Source of the DNA: Beijerinckiaceae bacterium
GTDB lineage: Bacteria; Pseudomonadota; Alphaproteobacteria; Rhizobiales; Beijerinckiaceae
Reading direction: 5' to 3'
Assembly: GCA_947476075.1 (NCBI GenBank)
Contig: CANJPM010000001.1
Location: forward strand, 1-64,000
DNA length: 64,000 bases
Shown: in pieces, positions 16,442-25,254 of the stretch
How positions within the stretch are numbered: position 1 is the stretch's first letter
Layout of the letters: each line of letters starts with the position of its first letter
Program-made: the position numbers and the translations under genes
The notes under the pieces: model-generated
Database searches by the model: none
What the model was told of the DNA's origin: nothing
The model's input: the letters and a program-made list of their open reading frames with translations, nothing else

Positions 16442-16983
16442 GCTATCCTCCCCATTGTCCGCCGTGCTGATGCAGCGGATCATGGCGGCAGTCTATCGCC
16501 TTGGACGCAGCGCGCCAGCGCAAAATCGTGGAAATACGTAGGTTGTTCCCCAGCCAGGATCGCCGCGCTTGATGAAAGTTTTCAGGAACGCCTCAAGCAA
16601 CCGGCTCAAGGCGTTCCCTTCATTGGCGTCAGCCCCAAGCCCCCGCACAGGTGCAAAAACTGGAAAACCTGTGACTTGGCAATAAAATGGCGCGCGAGGT
16701 AAGGCGTCATGGCAAAGAGGTCATGGCAAAGAGGTCGTGACCGGCCGCCTGCGCCGTTGCGAATCTCGCGGCAAACGTCCTGAAATCTGATCCAGCGTGA
16801 AGACGGGCTGCGTAAAGGCCGTACACTGTGACGATCCGCCTCTCGCGCCTCGACCTGAAAATGGATATGTGATTTTATGATCTTTCCAGACAGGCCGGGA
16901 AGCGAATGCGGTTCATTGTATCCGTTCCCCGGTCGCTGCCGTAGCCTGCAAAAGGCTCCGGTCCAGGCGGGGACGGCTTGAGT
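16442..16983. other. 542-base divergent intergenic region
   Basis: It lies between the start of the c-haem protein (minus) and hemA (plus). I see no gene. It holds a 14-base tandem repeat at 16706-16733 and a short AT-richer patch near 16860-16890 with TATGAT that may belong to the hemA promoter. No FNR-type palindrome was found. Confidence 0.45.
16706..16733 (+). repeat. 14-base perfect tandem repeat
   Basis: GTCATGGCAAAGAG occurs twice head to tail, followed by a diverging GTCGTGA. It is in the upstream region of hemA. Confidence 0.75.
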
Positions 16984-18249
16984 ATGGATTACAGGCGGCA
17001 CTTCGGTCAGGCGATCGATCGTCTTCGCGACGAACGGCGCTATCGCGTTTTTGCCGACCTTGAACGCGATTCCTCGCGCTTTCCGCACGCGCGCTGGCGC
17101 CCGGACGGACCGGACGGGCCGTCTCGCGATGTCGTAATCTGGTGCTCGAACGATTATCTGGCTATGGGCCAGCACCCTGACGTCATCGCCGCCATGAGCA
17201 AGGCGGCGCACGCCTTTGGCGCCGGCGCCGGCGGCACCCGCAATATTTCCGGCAACAGCCATCCGCTTGTGAAGCTTGAGGCTGAATTGGCCGATTTGCA
17301 CGGCAAGGCCTCCGCTCTTGCGTTCACGTCTGGCTGGGTCTCCAATCTGGCCGCGATTTCGACGATTGCGCAATTGCTGCCCGATTGCCTGATCATCTCC
17401 GACGCCCTCAACCACAATTCGATGATTGAGGGCGTGAAGCGTTCGGGTGCGCAAAAGCAGATCTTCAGGCACAATGACATGGAGCATCTGGAACAGCTGC
17501 TGAAGGCGTCCGGGCGCGGGCGCGCCAAGCTGATCGTCTTCGAGAGCCTGTACTCCATGGATGGCGACATCGCACCGGTGAAGCGCATTTGCGAGCTGGC
17601 GGAACAGTACAACGCGATGACCTATGTGGACGAAGTGCATGCGGTGGGCATGTACGGCGCCCATGGCGGCGGCATTTGCGAGCGCGAAGGCGTGATGGAT
17701 CGCATCGACGTGATCGAGGGCACGCTGGCCAAGGGCTTTGGCACGCTGGGCGGCTATATCGCCGCCGATCAGGTCATCATCGACGCTGTGCGCAGCTATG
17801 CGCCCTCGTTCATCTTCACGACTGCGTTGCCGCCAGCCGTGGCGGCAGCCGCGCACGCCGCCGTGAAATTGCTCAAGACGTCGGACGTCGAGCGCCATGG
17901 CCAGCAGCGGCAGGTGGCGCAGACCAAGGCGGCTTTGGCTGCCGCAGGCATTCCGGTGATGGAGAATCCCTCACACATTGTGCCTGTGTTCGTGGGCGAT
18001 GCGGAGCTTTGCAAGACGGCGAGCGACATGTTGCTGGAGCGCCATGACATCTACATCCAGCCGATCAATTACCCCACGGTCGCGCGCGGCGCCGAGCGTC
18101 TGCGCATTACGCCCACCCCGGCCCATACCGACGCGCATGTGGCGGCGCTGGTGGCCGCGATGAGCGACGTTTGGCAGCGGCTGGGATTGCCGCGCAAGGC
18201 GCCCCGGCACGCGAGCGCGGCCGGTTATGGCGCGGTGGCCGCCGAATAG
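16984..18249 (+). CDS. hemA: 5-aminolevulinate synthase
   Basis: The 421-residue pyridoxal-phosphate enzyme condenses succinyl-CoA and glycine into 5-aminolevulinate, the first step of haem and bacteriochlorophyll synthesis in alphaproteobacteria. Visible marks are [13 protein letters not shown], the glycine-rich [22 protein letters not shown], the PLP aspartate in VDEVHAVG, and the PLP lysine in [11 protein letters not shown]. Length fits the family. The ATG at 16984 is chosen, and a TTG two codons earlier (16978) is an alternative with GGGG six bases upstream. It ends next to the convergent GNAT gene with no gap. Confidence 0.95.
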   Translation: MDYRRHFGQAIDRLRDERRYRVFADLERDSSRFPHARWRPDGPDGPSRDVVIWCSNDYLAMGQHPDVIAAMSKAAHAFGAGAGGTRNISGNSHPLVKLEAELADLHGKASALAFTSGWVSNLAAISTIAQLLPDCLIISDALNHNSMIEGVKRSGAQKQIFRHNDMEHLEQLLKASGRGRAKLIVFESLYSMDGDIAPVKRICELAEQYNAMTYVDEVHAVGMYGAHGGGICEREGVMDRIDVIEGTLAKGFGTLGGYIAADQVIIDAVRSYAPSFIFTTALPPAVAAAAHAAVKLLKTSDVERHGQQRQVAQTKAALAAAGIPVMENPSHIVPVFVGDAELCKTASDMLLERHDIYIQPINYPTVARGAERLRITPTPAHTDAHVAALVAAMSDVWQRLGLPRKAPRHASAAGYGAVAAE

Positions 18250-18726
18250 TCAGAAGGTTTTAGCCAGCTCATTGCTGTCTTCAGGGCCAAATTCAGACTC
18301 AAAGATATCGTCGTCCTGCTGTTGAACGAGATAGCCGCGCTCCAGAAAAAACCGCCGCGCCGCGCGGCTCGCGCTCACATGCAGGCTGGGCAATCGCAAC
18401 GCCCGGGCGCTGTCTTCCATATGCTTGAGCAAAGCTGCGCTGACTCCTGAAAAGCGCGCTTCCGGCGCCACATAGAGCAACAGCAAATCTCCGGCGCCGG
18501 TATAGACGCCGACGCCGACAAGTGCGCCGCCCCGCTCAGCCACAAAGGCGAATGAGCCCGGAGTCTCGATCCACGCGCGCATGTTTTTCGCGCTCTTGTT
18601 GCAGAGCCAGCCTTCCATCGTCATGAAATCGTTCTGGTGATCTTCGACGCAAAGCTGCGTGATCGAGCGCCGCACCAGGTCGATTGCGGCCTCTGCCTCA
18701 GCAGGCGATGCAGGACGAATGTTCAT
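18250..18726 (-). CDS. GNAT family N-acetyltransferase
   Basis: The 158-residue protein has the GNAT fold: MNIRPASPAEAEAAIDLVRR at the N-terminus, beta strand FAFVAERGGALVGVGVY, the acetyl-CoA region LLLLYVAPEARFSGVSAALLKHMEDSARA and the late HVSASRAARRFFLERGY. The acceptor substrate is unknown. The start at 18726 is preceded by AAGGAAACG. A longer in-frame reading exists upstream, but its 50 codons only translate the interspersed palindromic repeat at 18771-18906. The stop abuts the hemA stop. Confidence 0.85.
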   Translation of the reverse strand: MNIRPASPAEAEAAIDLVRRSITQLCVEDHQNDFMTMEGWLCNKSAKNMRAWIETPGSFAFVAERGGALVGVGVYTGAGDLLLLYVAPEARFSGVSAALLKHMEDSARALRLPSLHVSASRAARRFFLERGYLVQQQDDDIFESEFGPEDSNELAKTF

Positions 18727-18770
18727 GGTCGTTTCCTTGTTTGGCGGGTTTATAACGGATGTTTGGACAA

Positions 18771-18906
18771 CGCGCTCTTCCTTCTCCCGCGCGCGGGAGA
18801 AGGAAGAGCGCGGAGCGCGACGGATGAGGGTTTTTGCGAGCTTCAAAGCGCCCTCATCCGGCATTTGCTGACGCAAACGCCACCTTCTCCCGCAGGCGGG
18901 AGAAGG
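18771..18906. repeat. Interspersed palindromic element, copy A, with 42-bp perfect palindrome
   Basis: Bases 18771-18812 form a 42-base perfect palindrome centred on CCCGCGCGCGGG. CGGATGAGGG (18821-18830) pairs with CCCTCATCCG (18851-18860). A second hairpin, CCTTCTCCCGC-AG-GCGGGAGAAGG, fills 18883-18906. The element sits between the GNAT gene and the CoA-transferase gene, and a related copy lies at 63603-63732. Confidence 0.8.
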
Positions 18907-18918
18907 AAGAAGCGCGCC

Positions 18919-20115
18919 TTATTCGGCTTTGCACAGCGCCGCAATCTCTTTCGCATTATACCCCAATGAGCTGAGGATCATTTCAGTATCGGCGCCCAGT
19001 TCAGGCGGCGGGGCCGCTGGCGCCGGGTCGCCGCTTTGCAGGCGAAAGCCAGCGCGCACCACAGCCAGCTCCCGTTCCATGCCCGGCGCGTTGGCAAAGC
19101 GCCGCACGAGGCCCCGCCCTTCGACTTGCGGGTGAGCAAGCGCCTGCGGGACGCTTAGAACTTCTCCTGCGGGGACGCCTGCGGAATTCAACAATTCCGA
19201 CCATTCGCGTGCGTTTTTTGAGGCCAGCGTGATTTCAAGCTCCGCCTTCAATTCGAAGCGCCGCTTCTTGCGGCCTTCGCGTTCAATAAAACGGGGATCA
19301 AAAGCCAGCTCAGGCCGGCCGATCAGCGCGCACAGTTTTTCAAACTGATCCTGCTTGTTGGCGGCGATGTTGAGCACGCCGTCGGCCGTGGCGAAGGCGC
19401 CCGAGGGCGCAGCCGTCATGTTCTCGTTGCCCAGCGGCTGCGGCTCAATTCCGGCGATCAGCCAATTGGAGACCTGCCAGCCCATGGTGACGAGAACAGC
19501 CTCCAGCATTGAGACGTCGATGGTCTCGCCCGCGCCCGTTTTTCCGCGTCGCACCAGTGCGCCGCAAATGGCCAGCGCCGCCGTCAGCCCGCCAATAGAA
19601 TCGGCTACAGGATAGCCCACGCGCAGAGGCGCTGAATGCGCGTCTCCCGTGACGCTCATCACGCCGGACAGCCCCTGTACGATCTGGTCGTAGGCGGGAT
19701 TGTCGCGCAAAGGCCCGTCCTGTCCAAATCCCGATATTGCGCAATAGACGAGGCCGGGATGAAGCGCGCGCAAGGCTTTGGCCGAGAGCCCGAGACGCTC
19801 CATCACGCCGGGACGAAAATTCTCCACCAGCACGTCGGCGGTGGCGACGAGCTTGAGAAAAGCCTCTTTGCCGACCTCGCTTTTGAGGTTGAGCGCAATT
19901 GAGCGTTTGGCTGCGTTCTGGGCCAGGAATGAGGCTCCCATCAGGCGTTTGTTGAGGCCTGAATCGGCGCCCAGCTGGCGCGCGAGATCGCCTGTTCCCG
20001 GCGCCTCCACCTTGATGACGTCGGCGCCCATGAGGGCCAGCTGATAGCAACAAAAGGGGCCGGCGAGCACGTTGGTGAGATCGAGCACGCGCACGCCTGC
20101 TAAAAGATCGCTCAT
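18919..20115 (-). CDS. CoA-transferase, class III (CaiB/BaiF family)
   Basis: The 398-residue enzyme moves CoA between carboxylates. It shows the class III opening GVRVLDLTNVLAGPFCCYQLA, KVEAPGTGD, the segment FRPGVMERLGL, and GYPVADSIGG with the aspartate expected to form the covalent acyl intermediate. Length is normal for the family. It is the last gene of a minus-strand group with the hydrolase-like gene (12 bases upstream), a binding protein and an FMN-dependent dehydrogenase. The context suggests activation of an imported or oxidised carboxylate as its CoA thioester. The specific acids are unknown. Confidence 0.88.
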   Translation of the reverse strand: MSDLLAGVRVLDLTNVLAGPFCCYQLALMGADVIKVEAPGTGDLARQLGADSGLNKRLMGASFLAQNAAKRSIALNLKSEVGKEAFLKLVATADVLVENFRPGVMERLGLSAKALRALHPGLVYCAISGFGQDGPLRDNPAYDQIVQGLSGVMSVTGDAHSAPLRVGYPVADSIGGLTAALAICGALVRRGKTGAGETIDVSMLEAVLVTMGWQVSNWLIAGIEPQPLGNENMTAAPSGAFATADGVLNIAANKQDQFEKLCALIGRPELAFDPRFIEREGRKKRRFELKAELEITLASKNAREWSELLNSAGVPAGEVLSVPQALAHPQVEGRGLVRRFANAPGMERELAVVRAGFRLQSGDPAPAAPPPELGADTEMILSSLGYNAKEIAALCKAE

Positions 20116-20127
20116 GTTCAGGGGCTT

Positions 20128-20826
20128 TCAATTCAGTAGGTATCGCCAGTCCGCATCGCGCCATTCTTTGTCGCGCTCTATCTTAAAGGCGTTTGGCGCG
20201 CGCAGAAAGGCGCCCGCCGCGCGCGCCAAAGCATGCGGGCGTTCGCAATCCACCTGCGCGCTGGCGTCGCGCAGAACAAGTATATGGTAGGCGGGCAGCC
20301 GCTCGCGCCACAAGCGCGCCGTGTGGGGCGTTGCGATGCGCTCAAGAGCGCCAAAAACCGCCAGCACCGGCGTGCGAACCTGGCTTAACTGCTCCATCAG
20401 CTGGGCGTCCTGAGCCGCTCCGTCGCGTGAATGCAGATCGGGCGCAATCAAAGCAATTGCCGTCACGCGCTCTCCCGCAAGCAAGCCCAGGCACAGCGCC
20501 GCATGGTCCTCGTCGCCGCGCGCCAGCACGCTGAAGCGCTTGAGCCCCAGTCTGTCGGCGCAGGCCACAGCCTCGCGGGCGAAGGCTTTGGCGTCGAGCT
20601 GTTCGCTCGCGCCCAAAAGCACGGCGGCCGGCGTCAGCGCAATCAGGCGAAAGCTTTGCGCCAGGTCGTCGAGTGTGCGCGAGGCGGCGGGATCGTCAAA
20701 GCCCAGGCATAAAACGGGCGGCGTTTCTCCTGATTGCGCCCCCGCCTCCTGCTCGATGAGCGCAAAGGCTTGCGTCTCTATTGTGCGGGCGCGCCAACGC
20801 GGCGCAGCGGATTCGTTGTGCGGCAT
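20128..20826 (-). CDS. Alpha/beta-hydrolase-like protein lacking the nucleophile serine
   Basis: The 232-residue protein follows the alpha/beta-hydrolase order: VLCLGFDDPAAS early, the helix AREAVACADRLGLKRFSVLAR leading into the nucleophile elbow, VRTPVLAVFGALERIATP (the usual Asp loop), and a late PHALARAAGAFL that corresponds to the histidine region. The elbow, normally G-x-S-x-G, reads A-R-G-D-E (residues 102-106), so no serine is present and catalysis is doubtful. The start at 20826 is chosen by family fit, and 20850 is an alternative. It overlaps no gene and lies 12 bases before the CoA-transferase. A binding or accessory role is possible. Confidence 0.6.
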   Translation of the reverse strand: MPHNESAAPRWRARTIETQAFALIEQEAGAQSGETPPVLCLGFDDPAASRTLDDLAQSFRLIALTPAAVLLGASEQLDAKAFAREAVACADRLGLKRFSVLARGDEDHAALCLGLLAGERVTAIALIAPDLHSRDGAAQDAQLMEQLSQVRTPVLAVFGALERIATPHTARLWRERLPAYHILVLRDASAQVDCERPHALARAAGAFLRAPNAFKIERDKEWRDADWRYLLN

Positions 20827-20926
20827 GTGATGGCTTTCTTGCTTATGCATCCGAAGACACAAGAGCGAACAAAGCCATTTAGTTCGATGCCGATAGTGAG
20901 CAGCAAGCAGGGAGTATAAGAAAGCT

Positions 20927-20966
20927 CCCTCATCCGCCTCCTGCCTCAGCAAGGGGCGGATGAGGG
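20927..20966 (-). terminator. Hairpin downstream of the 20976 binding-protein gene
   Basis: Twelve-base arms CCCTCATCCGCC and GGCGGATGAGGG enclose 16 bases just past the stop of the gene at 20976-21971. The arm sequence is shared with the interspersed element at 18771. The T-tract after it is weak, so it may be a repeat, a partial terminator or both. Confidence 0.35.
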
Positions 20967-20975
20967 GATCTTCGC

Positions 20976-21971
20976 CTATTTGCCAAGCGCCTTATTGTAA
21001 TAAGACAGATCGTAATATTTTTCAGGCGCGCCCATCTTTTGCCTGGGCTCGCCATATTGCTCGCGCAGATCGATCACGGTCTTCAAACCTTCGATATCCA
21101 GCGCGCCCTTGGGCGCCAGTGCGCCTTGTCCCTGCGTCAATCCGTTGATGCTGGGGGCTGCGGCGGCTTCGGGAATTTTGACGGCGGCCGCCAGAATTTT
21201 CACGGCCTCGGCCTTGTTGGCAGGATCATAGATCCAGTCGGTGGCGGTGATCATCGCGCGGACATAGCCCACGGCCGCCTTTTCGTTTTCTTTCGCCCAC
21301 CAGCGATTGGCGATTTGTACGGTCGCCTGATAGCGGCCGACGCTGCTCACCGCCTCGCCGATGAAGGTGAAGCCGGCGTTCTTGGCCTGTGTGGTGAAGG
21401 GCTCGCTGATCATGCCAGCCGACATCGCGCCGCTCTTGAGCGCCTCAAGACGTTCGCGCGTGCCGCCAACGGCGACGAATTTGTAATCGGACGGCATCAA
21501 GCCGTTCTTTTCAAGCATTTTGCGCAACACGAAGGCGTAGCCCGTGGTCAACGAGTCGAGGGCGAATTCCTTGCCGCGCAATTCGCCGATCGTCTTGATC
21601 GAGGGCAGAGCCATCAGCGCCAGTTCGGTCGAGGCGCCGCCCATGATGACGATCATATCGGCCGGACGCTCGGTCTTGGGCGTGCTCTGTTCTTCCTGAT
21701 AGGCGATCAGATTATCAAGCGCGGTGCTGGCGACCTGGAATTTGCCGTTGATGAGGTTGGTCATCTGGAAGGTTGAGTTTGGCGTTGCGGTGACTTTCAC
21801 CTCAAGCCCCTCGCGCGCGAAGAAACCCTTCTCCTGCGCTACATAAATCGCAGTCGCGCTGGCGCCTGCGAAAATCACCGCTTCGATCACCTGGTTTTGC
21901 GCCATTGCGCCGGTCGTTGCGCTGAGCGTGGCCGCGACGAACGCCGCCGTAACTTTGCCTGTCCTGATCAT
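20976..21971 (-). CDS. ABC transporter substrate-binding protein (NMT1/SsuA-like)
   Basis: The 331-residue periplasmic protein has a signal peptide (about 24 residues, ending AMAQN) and the NMT1/TauA fold pattern AIYVAQEKGFFAREGLEVKV, followed by a cleft-lining MGGASTELALMA and a second lobe with GTRERLEALKSGAMSAGMI. It would deliver a small anion or aromatic compound to an ABC permease. No permease lies on this strand. The nearest is the divergent transporter at 24496-26060, which has its own binding protein. The FMN dehydrogenase gene is 21 bases upstream, so the two are probably co-transcribed. Confidence 0.85.
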   Translation of the reverse strand: MIRTGKVTAAFVAATLSATTGAMAQNQVIEAVIFAGASATAIYVAQEKGFFAREGLEVKVTATPNSTFQMTNLINGKFQVASTALDNLIAYQEEQSTPKTERPADMIVIMGGASTELALMALPSIKTIGELRGKEFALDSLTTGYAFVLRKMLEKNGLMPSDYKFVAVGGTRERLEALKSGAMSAGMISEPFTTQAKNAGFTFIGEAVSSVGRYQATVQIANRWWAKENEKAAVGYVRAMITATDWIYDPANKAEAVKILAAAVKIPEAAAAPSINGLTQGQGALAPKGALDIEGLKTVIDLREQYGEPRQKMGAPEKYYDLSYYNKALGK

Positions 21972-21992
21972 GTTTTCCCCCGCTTTGGCGCT

Positions 21993-23165
21993 CTAGTCGT
22001 TGCGCCATAAAATGTCGTCGTTGATGTCTTCGATGCGTTGCAGGCCGACATAGGCCATTGTGCGCTTCATTTCGCCTTTCAAAATTGAAAGCGCCTTTTC
22101 CGCGCCCTCTTGTCCGCCAGCGGCCACGCCATAAAGCGTCGCACGGCCCGCCAGAACGGCTTTTGCGCCAAGCGCGAGGCATTTCACGATGTCGCTGCCG
22201 CGCCGCACGCCCGAATCCACAATCACGTCCACCTTGTCGCCGACATGGGCGACGATCTTCGGCAGAACGGCGATGGTGGCTGGCGCGCTGTCCATATTGC
22301 GCCCGCCATGATTGGAGACGACGATCGCGTCGGCGCCGCGCTCGGCCGCCATTTGCGCATCGTCCACGCGCATGACGCCCTTGATGATGAGCTTGCCAGG
22401 CCAGATGTCGCGCAGACGATCCACATCCTCCCATGATACTTTGTCGGCGCGCATGGCGGTGGCGTGACCTTGCGGGCGTTTGCCGCCTCCCGTCATGCGC
22501 ATCTGGTATTTCTCGGGATAGTTGACATGCTCTGGCATGCGGCCGCCCATAACGTAGCGACCCATCACGGTCGCAAGCCATTCTGGATGCTTCAGCATGT
22601 CGACGACGCTGCGGGCGTTGAGTTTGTAGGGCTGCGAAAAGCCGTTGCGCGCGTTGTGCTCGCGATTGGCGCCATGGCCGATGTCCACCGTCCACACCAA
22701 AGTCTCAAAGCCAGCTTTGGCGGCGCGGCGCACCAGCTCGTAGGACAATTCCTTCTCGCGCCACATGTAAAGCTGAAACCAGGCTCGGGCGCCCGATTCC
22801 TGCGCCACTTTCTCCATCGGCGTGTTGGAGCCGGTGGCCAGCGTGAACGGAACCCCGGCGCGCCCGGCGGCTTTCGCCAGCTCGAACTCGCCCTCATGCC
22901 AGGTGAGGCCCGCGATGCCGGTGGGCGCAATGATGAGGGGCAGGGCGGATTTGGCCCCCAATATCTGAGCGTCCAGCTGCACGTCGGAGACGTCTACAAG
23001 AATCTTGTTGAGCAATTTTGTCGCATTAAGAGTCGCGCGATTGTTGTCGAGCGAGATCTGATCCTCGGTGCCCTTGTCGATATATTCGAACACGCCCTTG
23101 GGCAGTCGACTTTTGGCGACCTCGCGCAGGTCGGCGATATTGTAGCAATGGTCCAGCCGACCCAT
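21993..23165 (-). CDS. FMN-dependent alpha-hydroxyacid dehydrogenase/oxidase
   Basis: The 390-residue enzyme belongs to the lactate dehydrogenase LldD/glycolate oxidase/mandelate dehydrogenase family. It shows FEYIDKGTEDQ (N-terminal Tyr), PLIIAPTGIAGL, WFQLYMW with the active Tyr, and WTVDIGHGANREHNARNGF. The catalytic region IIKGVM precedes SNHGGRNMDSAP with the base histidine, and DSGVRRGSDIVK binds FMN phosphate. It oxidises a 2-hydroxy acid to the 2-oxo acid, and the side-chain preference cannot be read. Its neighbours suggest use in catabolism of the transported compound. The start at 23165 faces the divergent ABC operon. Confidence 0.88.
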   Translation of the reverse strand: MGRLDHCYNIADLREVAKSRLPKGVFEYIDKGTEDQISLDNNRATLNATKLLNKILVDVSDVQLDAQILGAKSALPLIIAPTGIAGLTWHEGEFELAKAAGRAGVPFTLATGSNTPMEKVAQESGARAWFQLYMWREKELSYELVRRAAKAGFETLVWTVDIGHGANREHNARNGFSQPYKLNARSVVDMLKHPEWLATVMGRYVMGGRMPEHVNYPEKYQMRMTGGGKRPQGHATAMRADKVSWEDVDRLRDIWPGKLIIKGVMRVDDAQMAAERGADAIVVSNHGGRNMDSAPATIAVLPKIVAHVGDKVDVIVDSGVRRGSDIVKCLALGAKAVLAGRATLYGVAAGGQEGAEKALSILKGEMKRTMAYVGLQRIEDINDDILWRND

Positions 23166-23408
23166 GGACGCCTATCCTCCCGTTTATACCCCTGCGTTTG
23201 GCCGCAGAGTTTCATCGCCTGTTTCGACGCATGATTGCGACCGTAGAAGCGGGCGCAGAACCTGTCCAGCAGCTAGTATAACTTTAGATTTATGTGGAAT
23301 CAAAAAATATACATTTTAAAATCCGATAATATGCGCTAGAGTTCGAACAGAGATCTGGAGGCGCCGCTTTTTGCCTCTGGAGCCTGTATTCCGTCTGGAG
23401 CTGATTTC
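23166..23408. promoter_or_regulatory. AT-rich divergent control region
   Basis: The 243 bases between the FMN-dehydrogenase gene and the ABC binding-protein gene contain a markedly AT-rich block (about 23276-23340) in a GC-rich genome, with several TATA-like words (GTATAAC, AATATAC, GATAATATG). It is a likely place for divergent promoters and an operator, but no specific regulator site is recognised and no regulator gene is adjacent. Confidence 0.4.
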
Positions 23409-24443
23409 ATGTCTCTCAACCGTCGCGCTCTTGCCACCGCCGTTTTCGCCCTCGCTGCTATTGCCGCCGCGCCCGCCTTTGTCGCCCCTGCCCTGGCGCA
23501 GTCCGTTCAGGCGCGCGTGGGCTACATCCCTATTTTGGGGGCGGCCCCAATTTTCGTGGCCGACAAGGAAGGGTTCGCCAAGGCGGCGGGCGTGGACTTG
23601 CGTTTCACGACGTTCGAATCAGGTCCAAACATGATTCAGGCTTTGGCGTCCGGAACGCTTGACGTTTATGTGGCTGGCGTTGCGCCGCTGGGCGTTGCGC
23701 GCTCCAAGGGCATTGACGTGCGGGTGGTCACGGCCACTGCAGTGGAGGAAATGACGGTCGCGGTCGGCGCCGATCTGGCCGCATTCTTTACGCCGGGGGT
23801 TTCGAACGCCGATGCGTTGAAGGCGTTCCGCGCCAAGAATGGCCGCCCCGCCAAAATCGCCACGCAGCCGCCGGGCTCGGTGCCGCACACCACGCTCAAC
23901 CATTGGCTGTTTGCAGCCAGCAAGGTCGATGCAGCCGATGTGCAGATCGTCCCGATGGGCATTGACGCGACCCAGCAGGCGTTGCTTGCTGGCGCAGTCG
24001 ACGGCGCGACCATCCGCGAGCCCACAATCGCCATAGTGCAGACGCGCGATCCGCGCATCAAGCTGGTGGCTTTGGGGGGCGACATGTTCCCCAATCAGCC
24101 AGGTTCAGTGGTCGCGGTGTCTGGCGCGTTTGCGCAGAAGAACCCGCAAGCCGTGCAGGCCATTGTCGATTCAGTGGTGAAGGCGATCGAGCTGATCCAG
24201 AAAGACCCCAAGCGCGCTGCGCCGCACATTGAAGCCGCGCTCGGCAAGGGCATCATCGCTGTCTCGGTTATCGAGAAAGCGCTGGCGTCGCCCGCCACCA
24301 AGTTTGTCGCCGATCCACGCGCGATTGTTGAGGCGACGGGGAAAATGCAATCGTATCAGGTGTCTTTGGGTACGCTTGATAAAGACGTGCCGCTTGATGG
24401 GTTGTTCGACGCATCATATTTCATCAAGGCGACGGGCAAGTAA
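23409..24443 (+). CDS. NitT/TauT-type ABC transporter substrate-binding protein
   Basis: The 344-residue protein has a long signal peptide (about 30 residues, ending ALAQS) and the NMT1-like core ARVGYIPILGAAPIFVADKEGF, followed by SGTLDVYVAGVAPLGVARSKG and GAVDGATIREP. It captures a small organic anion in the periplasm. The permease and ATPase genes follow at 24496 and 25242, which makes this a complete ABC importer. The ligand is not deducible. The adjacent 2-hydroxyacid dehydrogenase and CoA-transferase suggest a carboxylate. Confidence 0.88.
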   Translation: MSLNRRALATAVFALAAIAAAPAFVAPALAQSVQARVGYIPILGAAPIFVADKEGFAKAAGVDLRFTTFESGPNMIQALASGTLDVYVAGVAPLGVARSKGIDVRVVTATAVEEMTVAVGADLAAFFTPGVSNADALKAFRAKNGRPAKIATQPPGSVPHTTLNHWLFAASKVDAADVQIVPMGIDATQQALLAGAVDGATIREPTIAIVQTRDPRIKLVALGGDMFPNQPGSVVAVSGAFAQKNPQAVQAIVDSVVKAIELIQKDPKRAAPHIEAALGKGIIAVSVIEKALASPATKFVADPRAIVEATGKMQSYQVSLGTLDKDVPLDGLFDASYFIKATGK

Positions 24444-24495
24444 CCCGTCACCTTCAACCTGTGACGATCTGAGAACACGAACGAAAGCGCGCCTC

Positions 24496-25254
24496 ATGAC
24501 CAAACGCAGTTTTGCGCACAGCCTGCTGCCGCTGATCGGCCTCGTCGCTTTCCTGCTGGTATGGGAGGCCGTGCCGCGTCTCGGCCTCGCCTCGCGCGTG
24601 CTTTTGCCCACCCCCAGCGATTTGCCTGCGGCGTTCATGCGCGAATTGTCGAGCGGCATGTGGCTCAAATCCGTTGGACTCAGCCTGTCGCACTACACGC
24701 TGGGCCTGCTGGCGGGGCTTGGCGCGGGCGTCGGGCTTGGCGTGCTCACCGGCATGTCGAATGTGGCGGAAGGCTTGTTCGCATGGGTGAGCCGCGTCTT
24801 GCGACCTATTCCCGGGCTCGCCTGGGTGCCGTTCGCGATCATCTGGTTTGGCGTCAGCCAATCGGGCGCAGTGTTCATTATCGCGATCGGCGTGTTCTGG
24901 ATCGTGTATTTTGCGACCCATGGCGCCATTCGCGGCGTCGACCGCGATTTCATCGAACTGGCGCAGGCGTTCGGCTTCACGGGTCCGCTGGAGCGCCTGT
25001 TCAAGGTGCTGCTGCCAGCGGCGACGCCTGGCATTCTCGTTGGCCTGCGCACGGCTTTGGGGCAGGCGTGGATGGCGGTGGTGGCGGCTGAGCTCTTTGG
25101 CGTGACCGGACTGGGCAGCCGCATGATGCAGGCCTCCAGCCTGCTCGCCACCGATATCGTCGTCGTCTACATGCTCACCATGGCCGCGCTCTATGGGTTG
25201 ATGGACGCATTCTTCATGGCCGCACAGGGAAGGCTGCTGCGATGGAAGCCGTAA
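24496..25254 (+). CDS. ABC transporter permease, SsuC/TauC type
   Basis: The 252-residue membrane protein has about six helices and the BPD_transp_1 signature, with the cytoplasmic loop FIELAQAFGFTGPLERLFKVLLPAATPGI matching the EAA motif, and LRPIPGLAWVPFAIIWFG typical of NitT/TauT permeases. The start at 24496 is taken because it gives the usual N-terminus. It lies 52 bases after the binding-protein gene and overlaps the ATPase gene. Confidence 0.9.
   Translation: MTKRSFAHSLLPLIGLVAFLLVWEAVPRLGLASRVLLPTPSDLPAAFMRELSSGMWLKSVGLSLSHYTLGLLAGLGAGVGLGVLTGMSNVAEGLFAWVSRVLRPIPGLAWVPFAIIWFGVSQSGAVFIIAIGVFWIVYFATHGAIRGVDRDFIELAQAFGFTGPLERLFKVLLPAATPGILVGLRTALGQAWMAVVAAELFGVTGLGSRMMQASSLLATDIVVVYMLTMAALYGLMDAFFMAAQGRLLRWKP

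Noticed and set aside
16706-16733. Possible CRISPR array from the tandem repeat
   Set aside because: There are only two head-to-tail units with no spacers and no cas genes. No other regularly spaced repeats were found in the window.
18727-18876. A 50-residue N-terminal extension of the GNAT protein
   Set aside because: These codons only translate the interspersed palindromic repeat, and the ATG at 18726 has a Shine-Dalgarno sequence and starts the conserved fold.
18919-20115. Naming the CoA-transferase as formyl-CoA:oxalate transferase (frc)
   Set aside because: Class III enzymes share these motifs irrespective of substrate, and no oxalyl-CoA decarboxylase is nearby.
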